Counted from the first letter of the stretch, positions 9,791-21,357 are shown. The stretch is DNA of 64,000 nucleotides from Sweltsa coloradensis (GCA_024449915.1 JAMZAV010002026.1:50023-114022), one strand, 5' to 3'. Numbers and translations: made by a program. The notes: generated from the letters alone by a model not told the origin.

Positions 9791-11960
9791 TTTTAAGCCG
9801 TCTCCTCCTTCTTTCTTAATAAATTACTCTACTGACCTTAGACGAGATGTGTGGAATTAGAGTGTAGCCATGAATCTGGCGTGTCAACTTGTTTTTAATC
9901 CACGCTCATTTTCACGCACTTCAAGAAAGACGATTAATTCCGACAACACAACAGAACCGTCTGCGCTAGACTTGGCAACGCGAACGTCGCGTCAAATGTT
10001 AGTCTTGATGGAGGTCCATAAAACACCGATCAAAGGCGACATCGCAACAACATTATTTATAATCACTTTGCGAAATGTTTCAAAGTCAGGGTTAAGTCAT
10101 TCTTAAATGCGCCTTCAAGAAAATCAGACCAAAGCCTTACTTTATAACCTTAACTATACTGAAAAGCGTTCACTTTTTAGAATGTTACTATCAAATCACA
10201 CGAGAGTTAATTGTCAAAACTAATCACTCCGACACTGTTCGATTGTTGCCAATCCAAAGAAAATTTTCACAAATAATCAAACACTCTTTCTGTTCACGTA
10301 AACAAAGTTCACAAACAACACTCTCATTACAACGCGATTTGCATCACCGACTAAAAGAATACATTTTACATTTAAACTCCTGCGATTTTTTATTTTTCGA
10401 TGTCGAATCAAATTTGTCTAAAAATCGAAACGATTTTAATAGTAAACCGTAAATCGATCTCGAATCGTCAAGACAACGGATACACGCTGGCAAACACGAT
10501 GCGTATTCGATGAGACTTCCAAAGATACTAATGGATAAATTTAAATCCTCCACCTCCCTTCCCACTCCCCTCCTCCACCCCCCACCCCACCCCGCCGCTC
10601 CCCGCCCCCCTCCAAACTACCTACGCGTATTCTTAACGCCGGACAGGGGTGTACGTGTAGGCTAGTCGGCGAATCCTATTTTATGTTTTGTGAGGCTTTT
10701 ATTTTTATCTTGCAGATATTTTATTCGCACAAAAGTCGTGACTTTAAGTCACGGGCTAGGATATTTTTAATCGTCGCGACTATTTCGAGACTTTGTTGCG
10801 CTTCAGAGTAGAGTGGAATTGTGGTTGATCGTGACGCGAGGTTGACCCTGACTTTATTGTTGTGTGTATAGGTTGTCAGGTAGACGCGGCGAGCTAGGTA
10901 TGTGTACTATTCATGTGCTATTGCCGTGACGTCATTGTTGAGATGTCATGTTGCAGTAGGGCCATCTTCAAACAAACAAATTGTGCAACCATCGCTGACT
11001 GCGTGCACACTATAGGAAGAGTTGCGAACTTTGCTGATATTTCACCAAAAGTCGATGGGAATCTAATAATGTGGATATTTAGTAAAATAATTATTGATTG
11101 TTATAAAAGAGCCAAACATGTTTTTAAATAAGCAACACTCACAAAAATAACGTAAAATTAATTATGATATGAAATTCTTTGAAACAATTTTGAACCACTT
11201 TAATTAATTTGATTGAAAGTTAATCTGAATTGTAAGGAATGGTGTTTAGGCGAATTTATTGCTTTGTGTTTTCCATTGTATTCATGCGTTTAAAAGGTAT
11301 TCTACATTGGTATTTCATTAATCTGTAATCATGCAAGTATATAAGGCCGCAAAGCGATATGTTTTATTGGGTTTTATGCAAAATGCACTCTCATTCAAAC
11401 TTTATGCATTTTTTTTAAAAGTCTATCCTATTCAGTTATAAAAACTGATTTACAAAGGAGGACAACAAAAAAGAATCAATCTAGTCTAGTCCTATGCAAC
11501 ATAAAAGCTAGATAGATCTAGTCCATCAACGACATTTATTGGAGAATTCCAGATAAAGGTGGGTCCGAGTACTTAGTCTTATTTTTCAAATGTCACCATT
11601 AAGCTCCTTACTAAAACACTACCTCTTTAGATTTTAGTATTAAGCAAAATATAGTGTTTCTAAAATTGTACAAAGTAATATATAAATAGGCTACAATTAG
11701 ATAAGTTAAATGAATACATTAAAACCTATGTCTAAAATATAGGCCACAACTTGGCCTATATATAGGCCGCAGAATTAAGGCAAAACATAAATGTACATAA
11801 TCTGTAGAATTAAGTACTATTCGTAATTAATAATTATTTATATATTACGTATGTAATGTTCTTACTTTTATATAATATATAGGCCAAACCCTAAGTCTGG
11901 CCACAAAAAGGGTAATACAATATAAATATTGTCATCAAAATGTAAAATTGAATCCAAATA
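9791..11960. other. Upstream non-coding region of the long exon, possibly with its promoter
   Basis: No coding exon is convincing. Just upstream of the ATG (minus strand) is a purine-rich leader and, near 9835, a donor-like AAG|GTCAGT. A pyrimidine tract lies at 10549-10613. The perfect palindrome GGCCTATATATAGGCC is at about 11753-11768 in an AT-rich stretch. I could not place a TATA box or transcription start with confidence. Confidence 0.4.
10549..10613 (-). promoter_or_regulatory. Polypyrimidine/polypurine tract, possible promoter-proximal element
   Basis: About 65 bases are almost all C and T on the plus strand, so G and A on the strand of the downstream gene. It lies roughly 760-820 bases upstream of the ATG at 9790. 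GA-rich tracts are common near metazoan promoters and can form triplex DNA, but nothing here proves promoter function. Confidence 0.25.
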
Positions 11961-11964
11961 AATA

Positions 11965-12141
11965 TTCTATTTTATTCTATTCTATTCTATTCTATTCTAT
12001 TCTATTCTATTCTATTCTATTCTATTCTATTCTATTCTATATTCTATTCTATATTCTATTCTATATTCTATTCTATATTCTATTCTATATTCTATTCTAT
12101 TCTATTCTATTCTATTCTATTCTATTCTATTCTATTCTATA
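11965..12141. repeat. (TTCTA)n microsatellite
   Basis: About 35 units of TTCTA, several with an added A to give the ATTCTATTCTAT variant in the middle. The apparent Ser/Ile/Leu/Tyr-rich ORF over it is a repeat artefact. Confidence 0.95.
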
Positions 12142-12237
12142 TTTATTATTTACAATACGAACAATACTAGTTGTATGTATTGATGTTTGTTTAAATGTAA
12201 GCTCCAAACGTGAAGACAGAGTAACATCTAATTGATT

Positions 12238-12815
12238 GGATGAGCGTAGCGAGCGGAGCGAAGATTCCATTTCATTAAACTGGAGAAAAAATCCGGATTG
12301 TTTTTTTTTCTTTTTTTTTCTTTTTTCTTTTTGAATTTTGTCTGTTTGTTAACAAGATTCCGGCTAAACCGATACTCCAATTGCAATGAAATTTTCTGGA
12401 GGCCTTCGAAATCTCTAAACTTAGAACAGCGACGTTTTTGAGCGCAATCGAAAAATTATTTCTAATTAAAATCGCAATTTTACGACTTTTTTCGATTAAA
12501 AAAAAATTCATTGACTTATAACACCTATAATTATGCTTTATCATATTGTTATGATTTTTTCACAGAACCTTAATTTTGAATTAATATATTCGTGTGAAAT
12601 TTGAGCGCAATCGCAAAAATATTTCTTATGAAAATCGCAATTTTAGGATTTTTTTTATATTTTTAAAACATTCTTCGACTTATAACACCCACATGCTTTA
12701 TCCGATTTTAATGATATTTATATAGAACTTTCATTTTATGAATTTATATATTAATTTGAAATTTGAGCGCAATCTAAAAATAATTTCTCATCAAAATCGC
12801 AATTTTACGCTTTTT
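12238..12815. repeat. Dispersed repeat family A, copy 3 (reverse orientation)
   Basis: It begins GGATGAGCGTAGCGAGCG and continues with AAGATTCCATTTCA, the GGCTAAACCGATACTCC block, and at least three sub-units of about 125 bp. The right end runs into a short CATCCAATAAAATAATAA stretch that matches the 3' terminus of the Dong-like element. Confidence 0.8.
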
Positions 12816-12827
12816 TGGATGAGCTAC

Positions 12828-12904
12828 ATCCAATAAAATAATAATAAAACTACTAATAATAATTAAAATAATAATAATTATTATTATTATTATTATAATG
12901 TTAA

Positions 12905-12987
<83 letters not shown>

Positions 12988-12990
12988 TTC
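12828..12990. repeat. (TAA)n/(TTA)n microsatellite block with Dong 3'-end remnant
   Basis: It opens with ACATCCAATAAAATAATAAT, the same terminus as the Dong-like elements at 15.45 and 51.28 kb. A long TAA/TTA array follows, strongest at about 12907-12986. It marks the left border of the Dong-like LINE. Confidence 0.85.
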
Positions 12991-15465
12991 AAAATTTTTG
13001 GTATAAGAAATTCAATACTACTCACAATCAAATTAGAATATGTCTCAACGAGTTTATAAATGGAGTTAAAGAAATACCCGAATTCTTAACTGAAGGAGTA
13101 ACCTTTCTTAAACCGAAAGATAATGACACGAAGAACCCAAGTAAATATCGGCCAATTACATGTCTACCAACTATATATAAAATATTGACTTCATGCATAA
13201 CAAATAAAGTATATAAGCATTGCGAAGAATACAATATCATGACCGAGGAACAAAAAGGATGCTGTAAGAACTCGCAGGGATGTGAAGAACAACACTCATT
13301 ATCGACTCTACTGTAATGAACCAGGCACACAATAAGAAAAGGAATATTCACGTAAACTACATTGACTACAAGAAAGCTTATGACTCAACACCACACACAT
13401 GGCTTATTCAGATTTTACAAAATATAAAAATAAACCCCAGTAATTGTAAACTTTTAAAGACAGTAAGAAGACATGGAGAACAACACAAAAAACTAAATAT
13501 GAAAAAACCAGCAGATAACTACAGATCCAATCCAAATTAAACGTGGCATTTTCAAGGTGACTCATTTAGCGCATTATGGTTTTGTCTGTCATTAAACCCA
13601 CTGTCGCATATGCTTAACGAATCAACATACGGATTTAAAATTAAGGACAATAATATGGTATGTCACACAATTTCTCACTATTCTTCATGGATGACCTAAA
13701 GTTATATGCATCAAATTTGTTCAACTAAACAGTTTAATAAATTTACTACATTTGAATTTAGTCAAGATATCTGCATGGAGTTTGGAGTAGACAAGTGTAA
13801 GACGCTACATATCGAAAAGGGTAAGGTTACGCAGGCAGAAGAGTTCCAGCTAGATGAGGAAATAGGTTTGGAGTAATGGATGATAACGAAGTATACAAAT
13901 ATTTAGGATTCTCACAAGCTGCCAAAATTGAACATAAAGTAATGAAAGAAAAATTGATAGATACATACAAAGAGCGGAACTAAAATCTATCCTCAAGACG
14001 CAACTAAACGGTAAAAGCAAGATCACAGCAATAAATACATATGCTATACCCGTATGACATATTCATTCGGAATCATTAAATGGACACAGACAGACATCCA
14101 CGCGCTGGAAATATTAACTCGTACTACACTTACTAAACACAGAATTGCATCATCCTAAATCAGCAATAGAGAGATTTACACTTCCAAGGGGAACAAGGAG
14201 GACGAGCCTAATTGATCTGAAAAACTTGTATTATAAAAAACAGGACATTTAAAGAAAAAATATTTTTTTACAAAGAGCAACCAATCAACAGCTAGGGCGT
14301 GGTGTAGCTGACAAATCAAAACTCCACTCAATCTAGCAAACAAAATGTAATCTACAGGGAAACTCATAATGACGTCAAAAGGTTTGTCTCTCAGAAAAGA
14401 CCCTACACAAGAGGGCTTATGATGAACACATAAAGGTCACGTAGATATTAAAGCATCAAATAGGGTGGTTAAAAAAACGGGGAACTTTTTTGGAGAAACA
14501 GAAGGTTTTATGCTGGCCCATTCAAGGACAGAGTGATTGGCAACGAAAAATTATTAAAAAAATAATTATACAAGATGGACAGTAAAAGATCAATGTAGAA
14601 AAATGTAGTGTAAGGGGTTTAAAAAAATCGAACACATCATATCCGGGTGCCAGTCACTATGTCAACGGATTACCTCTACAGACATAAAACCAAGTAGCTA
14701 ACATTATTCACCAAAAATAGCAATCAAGTACAACCTCATTGATACAACACACAACCTTACTACAAATACAAACCGGAGAAAGTACTAGATAGCAAAGATT
14801 TCAAATTATATTACGACCGAACAGTTATAACAGACCAAAAATATACATCACAACAGACCGGATATAATATAATTGACAAGAAGAAACAAAAAACTACCCT
14901 TTTTGACGTTGCTGTCCCAATGTGCCATAACGTCGAGACTACATGGAAGAAAAAAATTGACAAGTATAGTGAACTTGCAATTGAGATCAAGAAGATGTGG
15001 AAACAGAAAAAGGTAAATACAATCCCATACGTGATATCGGCTAATGGCATCATACCGAAGAAGTTACATGAAAGCATTAAACAACTAGATCTTCCACCCA
15101 ATGTTTACATCGAGACTCAAAAGGCAGTAATACTCAACACGTGTAGAATAGTTCGTTAATTTCTAAACTAAGAATGATACTTCGAGATTCCGAGACAGCT
15201 TCCATCCTGACATGGTTTTCGTGGTTTCCCATAGTCCGAAGAGCAAATGCTAGGATGGCGACGAGAAATTGGCCACGACCGTACACAGCAGAAAGAAAAC
15301 ATCATCTACAAACTATATTATAAATGACTTATTTTAGAGTTAAGACAAAGTAATAATGTAGGTATGTAATATAGATACACATGGAAGTACTTGACGTAAG
15401 TCCGTACAACATGTTAGCTCCGGTTTTGACCGAGTTTGTATGAAATACATCCAATAAAATAATAA
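12991..15465 (+). pseudogene. Dong/R4-like non-LTR retrotransposon, 5'-truncated and frameshifted
   Basis: The pieces in order are: a pre-fingers block (about 13060-13190) with KPKDNDTKNPSKYRPITCLP; the fingers/palm motif NYIDYKKAYDSTPHTWL (about 13352-13402); a polymerase core FFMDDLKLYA (about 13681-13710, Asp-Asp present); then a C-terminal end with KLYYDRTVITDQ (from about 14805) and an open stretch 14920-15159. The related copy at 50562-50999 keeps an RPD...D restriction-like endonuclease motif, which is damaged here. Several frameshifts and stops break the frame. TAA repeats bound both ends; the R4/Dong clade is reported to favour TAA targets. The minor frame end at 15158 (CGTTAAT versus CGTAAAT in the other copy) looks like a single-base change. 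Confidence 0.8.
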
Positions 15466-15485
15466 TAATAATAAAAATAATAACG

Positions 15486-15532
<47 letters not shown>
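15455..15532. repeat. (TAA)n microsatellite, 3' tail of the Dong-like LINE
   Basis: TAA units follow directly after CATCCAATAAAATAATAAT. The repeat is either the element's 3' tail or the original TAA target. The remainder up to 15576 is single-copy in this window. Confidence 0.9.
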
Positions 15533-15535
<3 letters not shown>

Positions 15536-15580
15536 TGAAGGGTTGAAGACTTTCGCGGACCGTTATATTATTTTTAGAAG

Positions 15581-16185
15581 TGTGCTGTCTCATACCCTTT
15601 ATTTGTGTTCTTTTCCTTTGTGATCTAGTTTCTGCATTGCGTATTCACTCTCTTTCTGACCTAACCTAACGTCACACTGTTTCGGTAATTTATTTCTTCA
15701 TGGTTTTTATGTCGTCTCTGAACCACCCCTGCGAGGATGGACATGTGTTAACCTTCCCTTTATCCCGCCAGCACTCTGGGCTGGGTGCTACCAACTTAAC
15801 TCTGTTTATTCTTTTGGTCACTTGATGTGTGGTAACGCTATGGTTCCCATTGTTTTATAATTAGTAGTAGTAATGTTTAATTTAAGTTGTCTTTATTGTT
15901 TTGTGTTCTATAAGTTAGTGAATTGTGTGAATTGACATTTCTAATTAGTCTTTTTTTTTTTGTCATTATTATATTCTTAGGTTGGTGACCATGTGAAGGG
16001 AGGTCAAGTTTGGCTTGGTCGGGGTGTGTGAAGTCAGTTGGTCTACGGTCCAGAGATTACGAACTACGGTTCTGTGCTTCTCATAATTGTGGATTTTACA
16101 TTAATAAACGTATCTTAAATTAACTTTTACATACGTGTATTCATTTAGCACCTCTTCCTTAATTACCCGGGTGGAGAGTGTAGCA
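15581..16185 (+). repeat. 5' LTR
   Basis: 605 bp, TG...CA. The first 80 bases differ from the 3' LTR by about one base, so insertion was fairly recent. An AATAAA-type signal (CATTAATAAACG) lies at about 16099-16110. A CTACCAACTTAACTCTG segment of about 35 bases here is absent from the 3' LTR. Confidence 0.9.
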
Positions 16186-16187
16186 AC

Positions 16188-16200
16188 TGGCGCCCAACGT
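16188..16200 (+). other. Primer-binding site, tRNA-Lys type
   Basis: TGGCGCCCAACGT begins two bases after the LTR end. TGGCGCCCAAC is complementary to the 3' end of a lysine tRNA, as used by many gypsy-like elements. It would prime minus-strand synthesis. Confidence 0.8.
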
Positions 16201-16204
16201 TAAT

Positions 16205-16500
16205 TACGCAAGTGGACATACGTGTACCGCGATTTATTTAACTTGAAAACTATTTCGTGTGTTCGGTTGTAGTACTCTATAATCTACGCGAAGTGGACAT
16301 ACGTGTGCCGCGAAGTTATTATAAACTGATAAACTATGTTGTGAGCAAAGGTGGATATTTGTTTGTTTTCTAACAAGCACAGTGGCATACGTGTAACCGC
16401 GAGTTATAATAAACTTGAATACTAATTTTGTGTGAACTGTGATCGGTTGTTTTACTCTACAATTTATGCGAAGTGGACATACGTGTGCAGCGAGTATAAC
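16205..16500 (+). repeat. Untranslated leader with four repeated CATACGTGT...CGCGA motifs
   Basis: GTGG(A)CATACGTGT followed by a C/GCGCGA-like core occurs near 16211, 16291, 16382 and 16473, each followed by TTATaaAC-type sequence. Spacing is roughly 80-90 bases. It could hold packaging or translation signals, but no function can be read from the sequence. The leader continues to the gag start with no ORF. Confidence 0.6.
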
Positions 16501-17261
16501 TATAAACTTTTAACTTAAACTAGGAAACTCTCGGACGCGTTGATAAGGAGCACGTGCTATACTAGACCCACATTGCACATTTTTATAAATTTTCAATTTT
16601 ACGACGTTCTTGTTTCCAGTATTATTTATATTGCAAGGATTGGTAAACGTATGTAAATCTTTACTTTGTGGATAAAACCCACCGCCATCTAGAGGACCTT
16701 GACTCATTGGAAAATATTTAAACTCTTGGTGACAAATAATAGACTGCTCCTCGAAAGTATTTTATTACTTCTAGGTGGCAGGTGCATTTGAAACTTCGCG
16801 CGTCTTTTCGTTGCCATGGCACGTTACTTTTGTTATAATGTAATTTCCATCTACACTACTTACGGATCAATACTAAAATTAACATTTTTTCGTGACCGGA
16901 CGGACATTCTAAATGATTGGCTATCTCAGATTTGTCGCCGGTTAGTTTGAAAAAAACTTCGATTAACTTTAATGTAACTTTTTTAACTTTTGACGATTTT
17001 GCACAAAACTATGGCTTCAATCGAGAACAAAGCTTGCGATGGTCAAATTTCAACTCGATCCGAGCCTCCGTCGAACGTTATGGACGAAAACATACAAACA
17101 AAAAAAAAAACAAACAAAACAAACAAACAAACAAAAAAACAAAAAAAACAAAAGAGTGACAAATTTTCCGGGCAGAGTCAAATGGAAACGCTCGCTTTCG
17201 CTCGCTTAACTATACACTGTAAACTATATTGTGAAACTGTGCTACGAACCCTTTTGTTAAA

Positions 17262-18311
17262 ATGCCTGAAACACGTTCACAGTCAGGGCACGAGGGAAAT
17301 AACGATGAACAAAATACAATGCAAGAGCAGTCGATTGACCGATTAGAGACGCTCCTCGAAGGTTTCGGCACCTTGCTTGGCAGTTTCAAGGGGCGTATCA
17401 ACGCTCTAGAGGCGTCGAGACAAAGCGCGGGCTCTCCGGAAGCCATGACGCCACCGGTTCAAGGACAGGGACAGTCGAGTGGGGTTGCGCATCGCCAGCT
17501 GTCCCCACCTGTGTTCCCTATCGGTCGACCACCGATCGCGGTTCGATTCCAGGATGATGACAAAGTGCATCCTGTTGAATTCTTGCAAGCCATGGAGTCA
17601 TACTTTGTTCAAGTAAGTATACCAGAGGGTGAGTGGATACAATTAACCATCGCTCAAATGGATGGCATGCCAAGTGACTGGGGACAAGCTTTTAAGGATA
17701 CATGGCAAGGATGGGAATCATTCAAGGCTGATTTTATAGACATGTTCTGGTCAGAAAACAAACAAGATAAATTGATCGACCAACTCCAAACAAACTTTTA
17801 CAACCGACAGTTGCACAAAACAATGTCTGAGTTTTTCGTTTCGTGGATGAGGAGAATTAAATACTTGTCCACTCCCATATCACCGCGGTCTTTCGTCAGA
17901 AGGATGAGACATCTACTTCCGGCCAATGTTGATACTGCTCTGGTGGCAGCCAGGGTTCGATCCAGCTGAATGCTTCTATTTGCGGAGTTGGATGACTCCG
18001 CAGCAAGCAGGCAACAACGTGGGGGGGACGGACACCAAGGTGGGTACCGGTCTCAACAATTAAAAACGGAGAACAATCTGCAGATGTCAACGGGGAGACC
18101 AGGCAGTACCTACAACAACCAATGGAGGGATACTCAAGGCAACGGGAACACCATCCAATGGAGGGAGCGTCAGGGGACTCGCGAGAACCGTTCTCGCCTG
18201 AATCATCTGGAGGTGACTCAAGACGTCGCAGGAACTGAGACGTCACACGAGGCGATGGCTGTCCATGAGGCTGCAATCAGCGTTCCCGACAACAGTCAGG
18301 GAAACGAATAA
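17262..18311 (+). pseudogene. gag, with one in-frame stop
   Basis: The frame starts at ATG 17262 (AAAATGCCTG) and runs to TAA at 18309-18311, interrupted by a single TGA at 17967-17969 in the same frame. The first 235 codons give a gypsy-type capsid region (for example VHPVEFLQAMESYF, residues about 105-118). The part after the TGA is Gln/Gly/Arg-rich and lacks a CCHC zinc knuckle. Either the TGA is a disabling mutation or the protein is made in two pieces. The end of the frame overlaps the protease frame at a -1 slippery site. Confidence 0.75.
18299..18305 (+). promoter_or_regulatory. Candidate -1 ribosomal frameshift site, G GGA AAC
   Basis: The heptamer GGGAAAC fits X XXY YYZ and is in the required phase: gag codons read CAG GGA AAC GAA TAA. 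A slip of -1 moves ribosomes into the protease frame, which is open across this point. After an 8-base spacer, GCTGG (18314-18318) can pair with CCAGC (18338-18342), a short stem at the usual distance. Confidence 0.6.
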
Positions 18312-18850
18312 ACGCTGGACATACGCCTTCTGTGCTGCCAGCTGAAGTGAACTCTTTGAAGGCTAACCGACTAGATGTTGACACGGCCAACATACAATCC
18401 GTTGGTGTGGTGGAGATGTGTGCAGTGGATGACCTGTTACGTGAAGATGACAATAGCCAGGTGGGTGTAAACAATAACACAGTGAAAGCGCCGCGGGTGT
18501 TGGCGACCGTCGGCGATCGTGAAAACATTCATGTTTTACTGGACACTGGAAGTGATTTAACTTGTATCTCAGAATGTTTCTATAATGAACTGGCAGCTGT
18601 TAGTCCTAATATTCCTTTGTTACCCGTTCATGGCATAACCGTGGAAGGGGCGTTTGGTCTGTGCATCGTCACAAACTAAAGTTTCAAACTTTTTTGCCTA
18701 TTAAATTGGGAACTGTTGTGTATGATGTAGCAATGTATATCGTTCCAAATCTTTCATGCAAATTGATTATTGGCGCAGATTGGTTTGAACGTAAACGAGC
18801 CGTCATAAACTTTGAGACCCATACTTTACACCTTGATGAAACTGTTATAC
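18305..18850 (+). pseudogene. Retropepsin-like aspartic protease, frameshifted
   Basis: The frame opens at the slippery site and has the active-site motif HVLLDTGSDLT (about 18528-18560). It is broken by an indel near 18655-18665, after which the flap and C-terminal part continue in another frame with LSCKLIIGADWF (about 18751-18786), the usual end of retroviral-type proteases. The enzyme would process the polyprotein but cannot be made intact from this copy. Confidence 0.75.
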
Positions 18851-19365
18851 CATTAATTAGTGAGGTTGTGTACACTGATACTGAACAAGTAACTTGTGGT
18901 TCAATCAAACTTTGTCTTGCTACGGAAGACAATGGGGAGAAGCCGGAGAGCATGAGTGACGGTTTTGATTTTGTGTGTGAAGATTAATGGAATGAGAACT
19001 GTGTATTATCGTGTCGCCAAGTGCAACTAACGCACAACCCCGAGTGTGGCCTTGTTACGCGTATTGCAGAGAAAGTGCGCGACGTCGAGACCACTGCAAC
19101 AAATAAACAGCTGCTCACTGAGACTTTGTTGAAACACAAGGCGGTATTCTCAGACGCACCAGGGTGTGTACGCGATTATGTGCATGAAATTCACATGAGT
19201 GACCAGCAACCATTTGTACAACGGTCCTACCCGAAACCCCTTTCTAAAAGATCAGCTGTTGACGAAAAGATCGAAAGTATGGTTGAAATGGGGGTTATCG
19301 AACGACGACCTTCGGCCTACTCTAACCCTTTAGTTACGGTGGTCAAAAAGGGCATTGGCTGAATG
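18850..19365 (+). pseudogene. N-terminal edge of gypsy-type reverse transcriptase, truncated
   Basis: The same frame as the protease C-terminus has a stop at 18985-18987, then reopens and ends at 19360-19362. It includes HKAVFSDAPGCV (about 19135-19170) and a GVIERRPSAYSNPLVTVVKK segment (about 19291-19350), the usual lead-in to RT. The conserved YxDD palm, RNase H and integrase are absent: sequence after 19365 is non-coding up to the 3' LTR. An internal deletion of several kb is inferred. Confidence 0.75.
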
Positions 19366-19582
19366 TGACCACCCACAGCGCAACGTAAGTGACACGTTGG
19401 GAGTTTTGGGGAATCGTCAGCACTGGACAAAACGATTTAGAAGTTTTTCGTGATTTTTTCTATGTACTATTCATAATATTGTTAATCTTAAGAAGTATTA
19501 CCATGATTAATTTAGGACAGCACTCTTTGAAAATGAACGAAAATCAGACTTCGTCTCATTACCTGTCATTTTGGGGGGGTTA
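19366..19582 (+). other. Remaining 3' internal sequence and polypurine tract
   Basis: About 215 non-coding bases end in TTTTGGGGGGGTTA just before the 3' LTR. The G-run is the probable polypurine tract priming plus-strand synthesis, although two to three pyrimidines separate it from the LTR. Confidence 0.5.
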
Positions 19583-19662
19583 TGTGCTGTCTCATACCCT
19601 TTCTTTGTGTTCTTTTCCTTTGTGATCTAGTTTCTGCATTGCGTATTCACTCTCTTTCTGAC
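19583..19662 (+). repeat. 3' LTR, left fragment
   Basis: Starts TGTGCTGTCTC and matches the first 80 bases of the 5' LTR with about one difference. It is cut off by the nested element after CTTTCTGAC. Confidence 0.9.
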
Positions 19663-19672
19663 GGTGTATTAT

Positions 19673-19887
19673 CCCACTGCCTAATCGCGTACTGCCTAAA
19701 AAAGGTTTTTATACCTGCTTTACCTTATTTTCTCGTACTGCCTAAGATTTTTCTCGTACTGCCTAAAAAGGGACAAGTGGGAGTGGCTGTCTCGTACTGC
19801 CTAAAGATCCCCCTGTTTTGGTAACGTACGTCTTTTTGCGTTGTCTTTATTTCTTGATACCCTGTATTCCATTAGGGCGCGTTATTT

Positions 19888-19948
<61 letters not shown>

Positions 19949-19950
19949 CT
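19673..19950 (+). repeat. Left terminal inverted repeat with (TC)n tail
   Basis: Contains CGTACTGCCTAA-type motifs at about 19687, 19736, 19758 and 19795, then AAGATCCCCCTG, a GTACGTC box and a (TC)n run at about 19892-19946. It pairs with 24459-24720. Confidence 0.88.
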
Positions 19951-20234
19951 CTGATAGATCCTTTAATTTAATTTAATCATTTAATGTTATTTATGATGTA
20001 TAACGTAATACAAATACGTATGCACGGTATATGTGCATTGTACCCTTGTTCAACGGCAAACTTTTTATAATATAATTACACAAAATACTAAGATACCCTG
20101 TACGTATTGGTAACACTCATACACTTAGTAAATGCTCTTAATTTCCTAATGCACTGAATACACATCAACCAAGATAAAAGTCACTTATTATTAAAATTAA
20201 AATAATTAAATATTAAAGTTATTTTGAGGAACAT

Positions 20235-20496
20235 ACTAGGAAAACGCCAAAGTCGTTAAACGAGTGTGTGAGCCATGTTTTGAGAACCCGGTAACATTCC
20301 TATTATTCCCCCTTTTTTTATTCCTTTTGGCCTCCCTAGCCTATCATAGGCTAGAGTGGCGCATTATGGCCTTATGGTTGACGCGCCCTTATACCAACTA
20401 AACTTAAAAACCATATTATTTATACCAATATAATCATCAAACTTAATTAAATGCAAATGTTCCCGGGTACTCAACACATGTCTCGCTCACTAGTCG
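20235..20496. mobile_element. MITE family C, left copy (right end truncated)
   Basis: Starts ACTAGGAAAACGCCAAAGTC, contains AGGCTAGAGTGGCGCATTAT...GTTGACGCGCCC, the end of family B, and ends in the inverted CGGGTACTCAACACATG. It is cut at the join to the tRNA-like SINE. The complete counterpart is at 23656-23914. Confidence 0.65.
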
Positions 20497-21045
20497 CCCT
20501 TGTACCCGAAATGTGGTAGACCTGGGTTTAATCCCCTGGTCGGGAAAGATTTTGTAATTTCTAGATTGTATTTTAAAATTATTATACATGTTTTGAAATG
20601 CATATAACGCAGTGTAGTCATCATCTGTGACAATACTATGGAAAACATAGCCAGGACAAAATACGTGAAAATATTGCAAGGTTTACTCAATCTTCGAGCG
20701 GAATTTGGGGGTACCCCGAGTGCAAAATTCGATACACCTGGGCACTGCATTTTACCGCCAGACAAATAAGAAACAACATTTTTCTTTTCAAAAACAAAAC
20801 AATTGTCCTTAAAATAATTCCTACACATTAGCAGCCTATTTTTCAATTTATTATTTCTTGTACTTGTAGGTTGAAATCGCAACGAATCTGGCTGATTTTG
20901 TTGCCAGTTCTCAGTTAACCCGTACCGGATGTCCGTTTAAAATTTCAGCGCAATCTGTTTAGCGAATCGGCTGATTTCGATGCCTACAGAAAGACAGACA
21001 CTCACCCACAGACTCACAGAATAAGAGCCGTTTGAGTTAAATGGG
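20497..21045 (+). mobile_element. tRNA-derived SINE 1, plus-strand copy
   Basis: It has a tRNA-like head (TCGCCCTTGTACCCGAAATG, then a B-box-like GGGTTTAATCCCC). The body includes AAGATTTTGTAATTTC, GAAAACATAGCCAGGACAAA and a 3' part ending CAGACACTCACCCACAGACT. It is matched by an inverted copy at about 23130-23645. Confidence 0.6.
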
Positions 21046-21357
21046 GTCACTCAGTCGCTTCGCTCCCTCGTTTAATAAGTTTTCAGATGGTATCAGTACA
21101 AACAGTGCTCAATATGTATTGAAAATGGTAGTGATACACTTATGTTTTATTATTTATATTATATAAAATAAACAAAACAACGGACATAGTTTATCATTCA
21201 TTATAATCATCTAACATTCTAAAATCTATCATTTATTTTTAGGTTTAAGGTTTTAAAAAAAATTGTTGTTTAATATATCGTTTAAACTGAATCTAGCGGC
21301 CTAGTTTTATTTTAAGTAATATTAGGTTATCAAAACAAGGGACAAAGTTTATTAATT

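Noticed and set aside
15655..15672. CCTAACCTAACG, resembling insect telomere repeat (TTAGG)n
   Set aside because: Only two units, located inside an LTR; no telomeric array.
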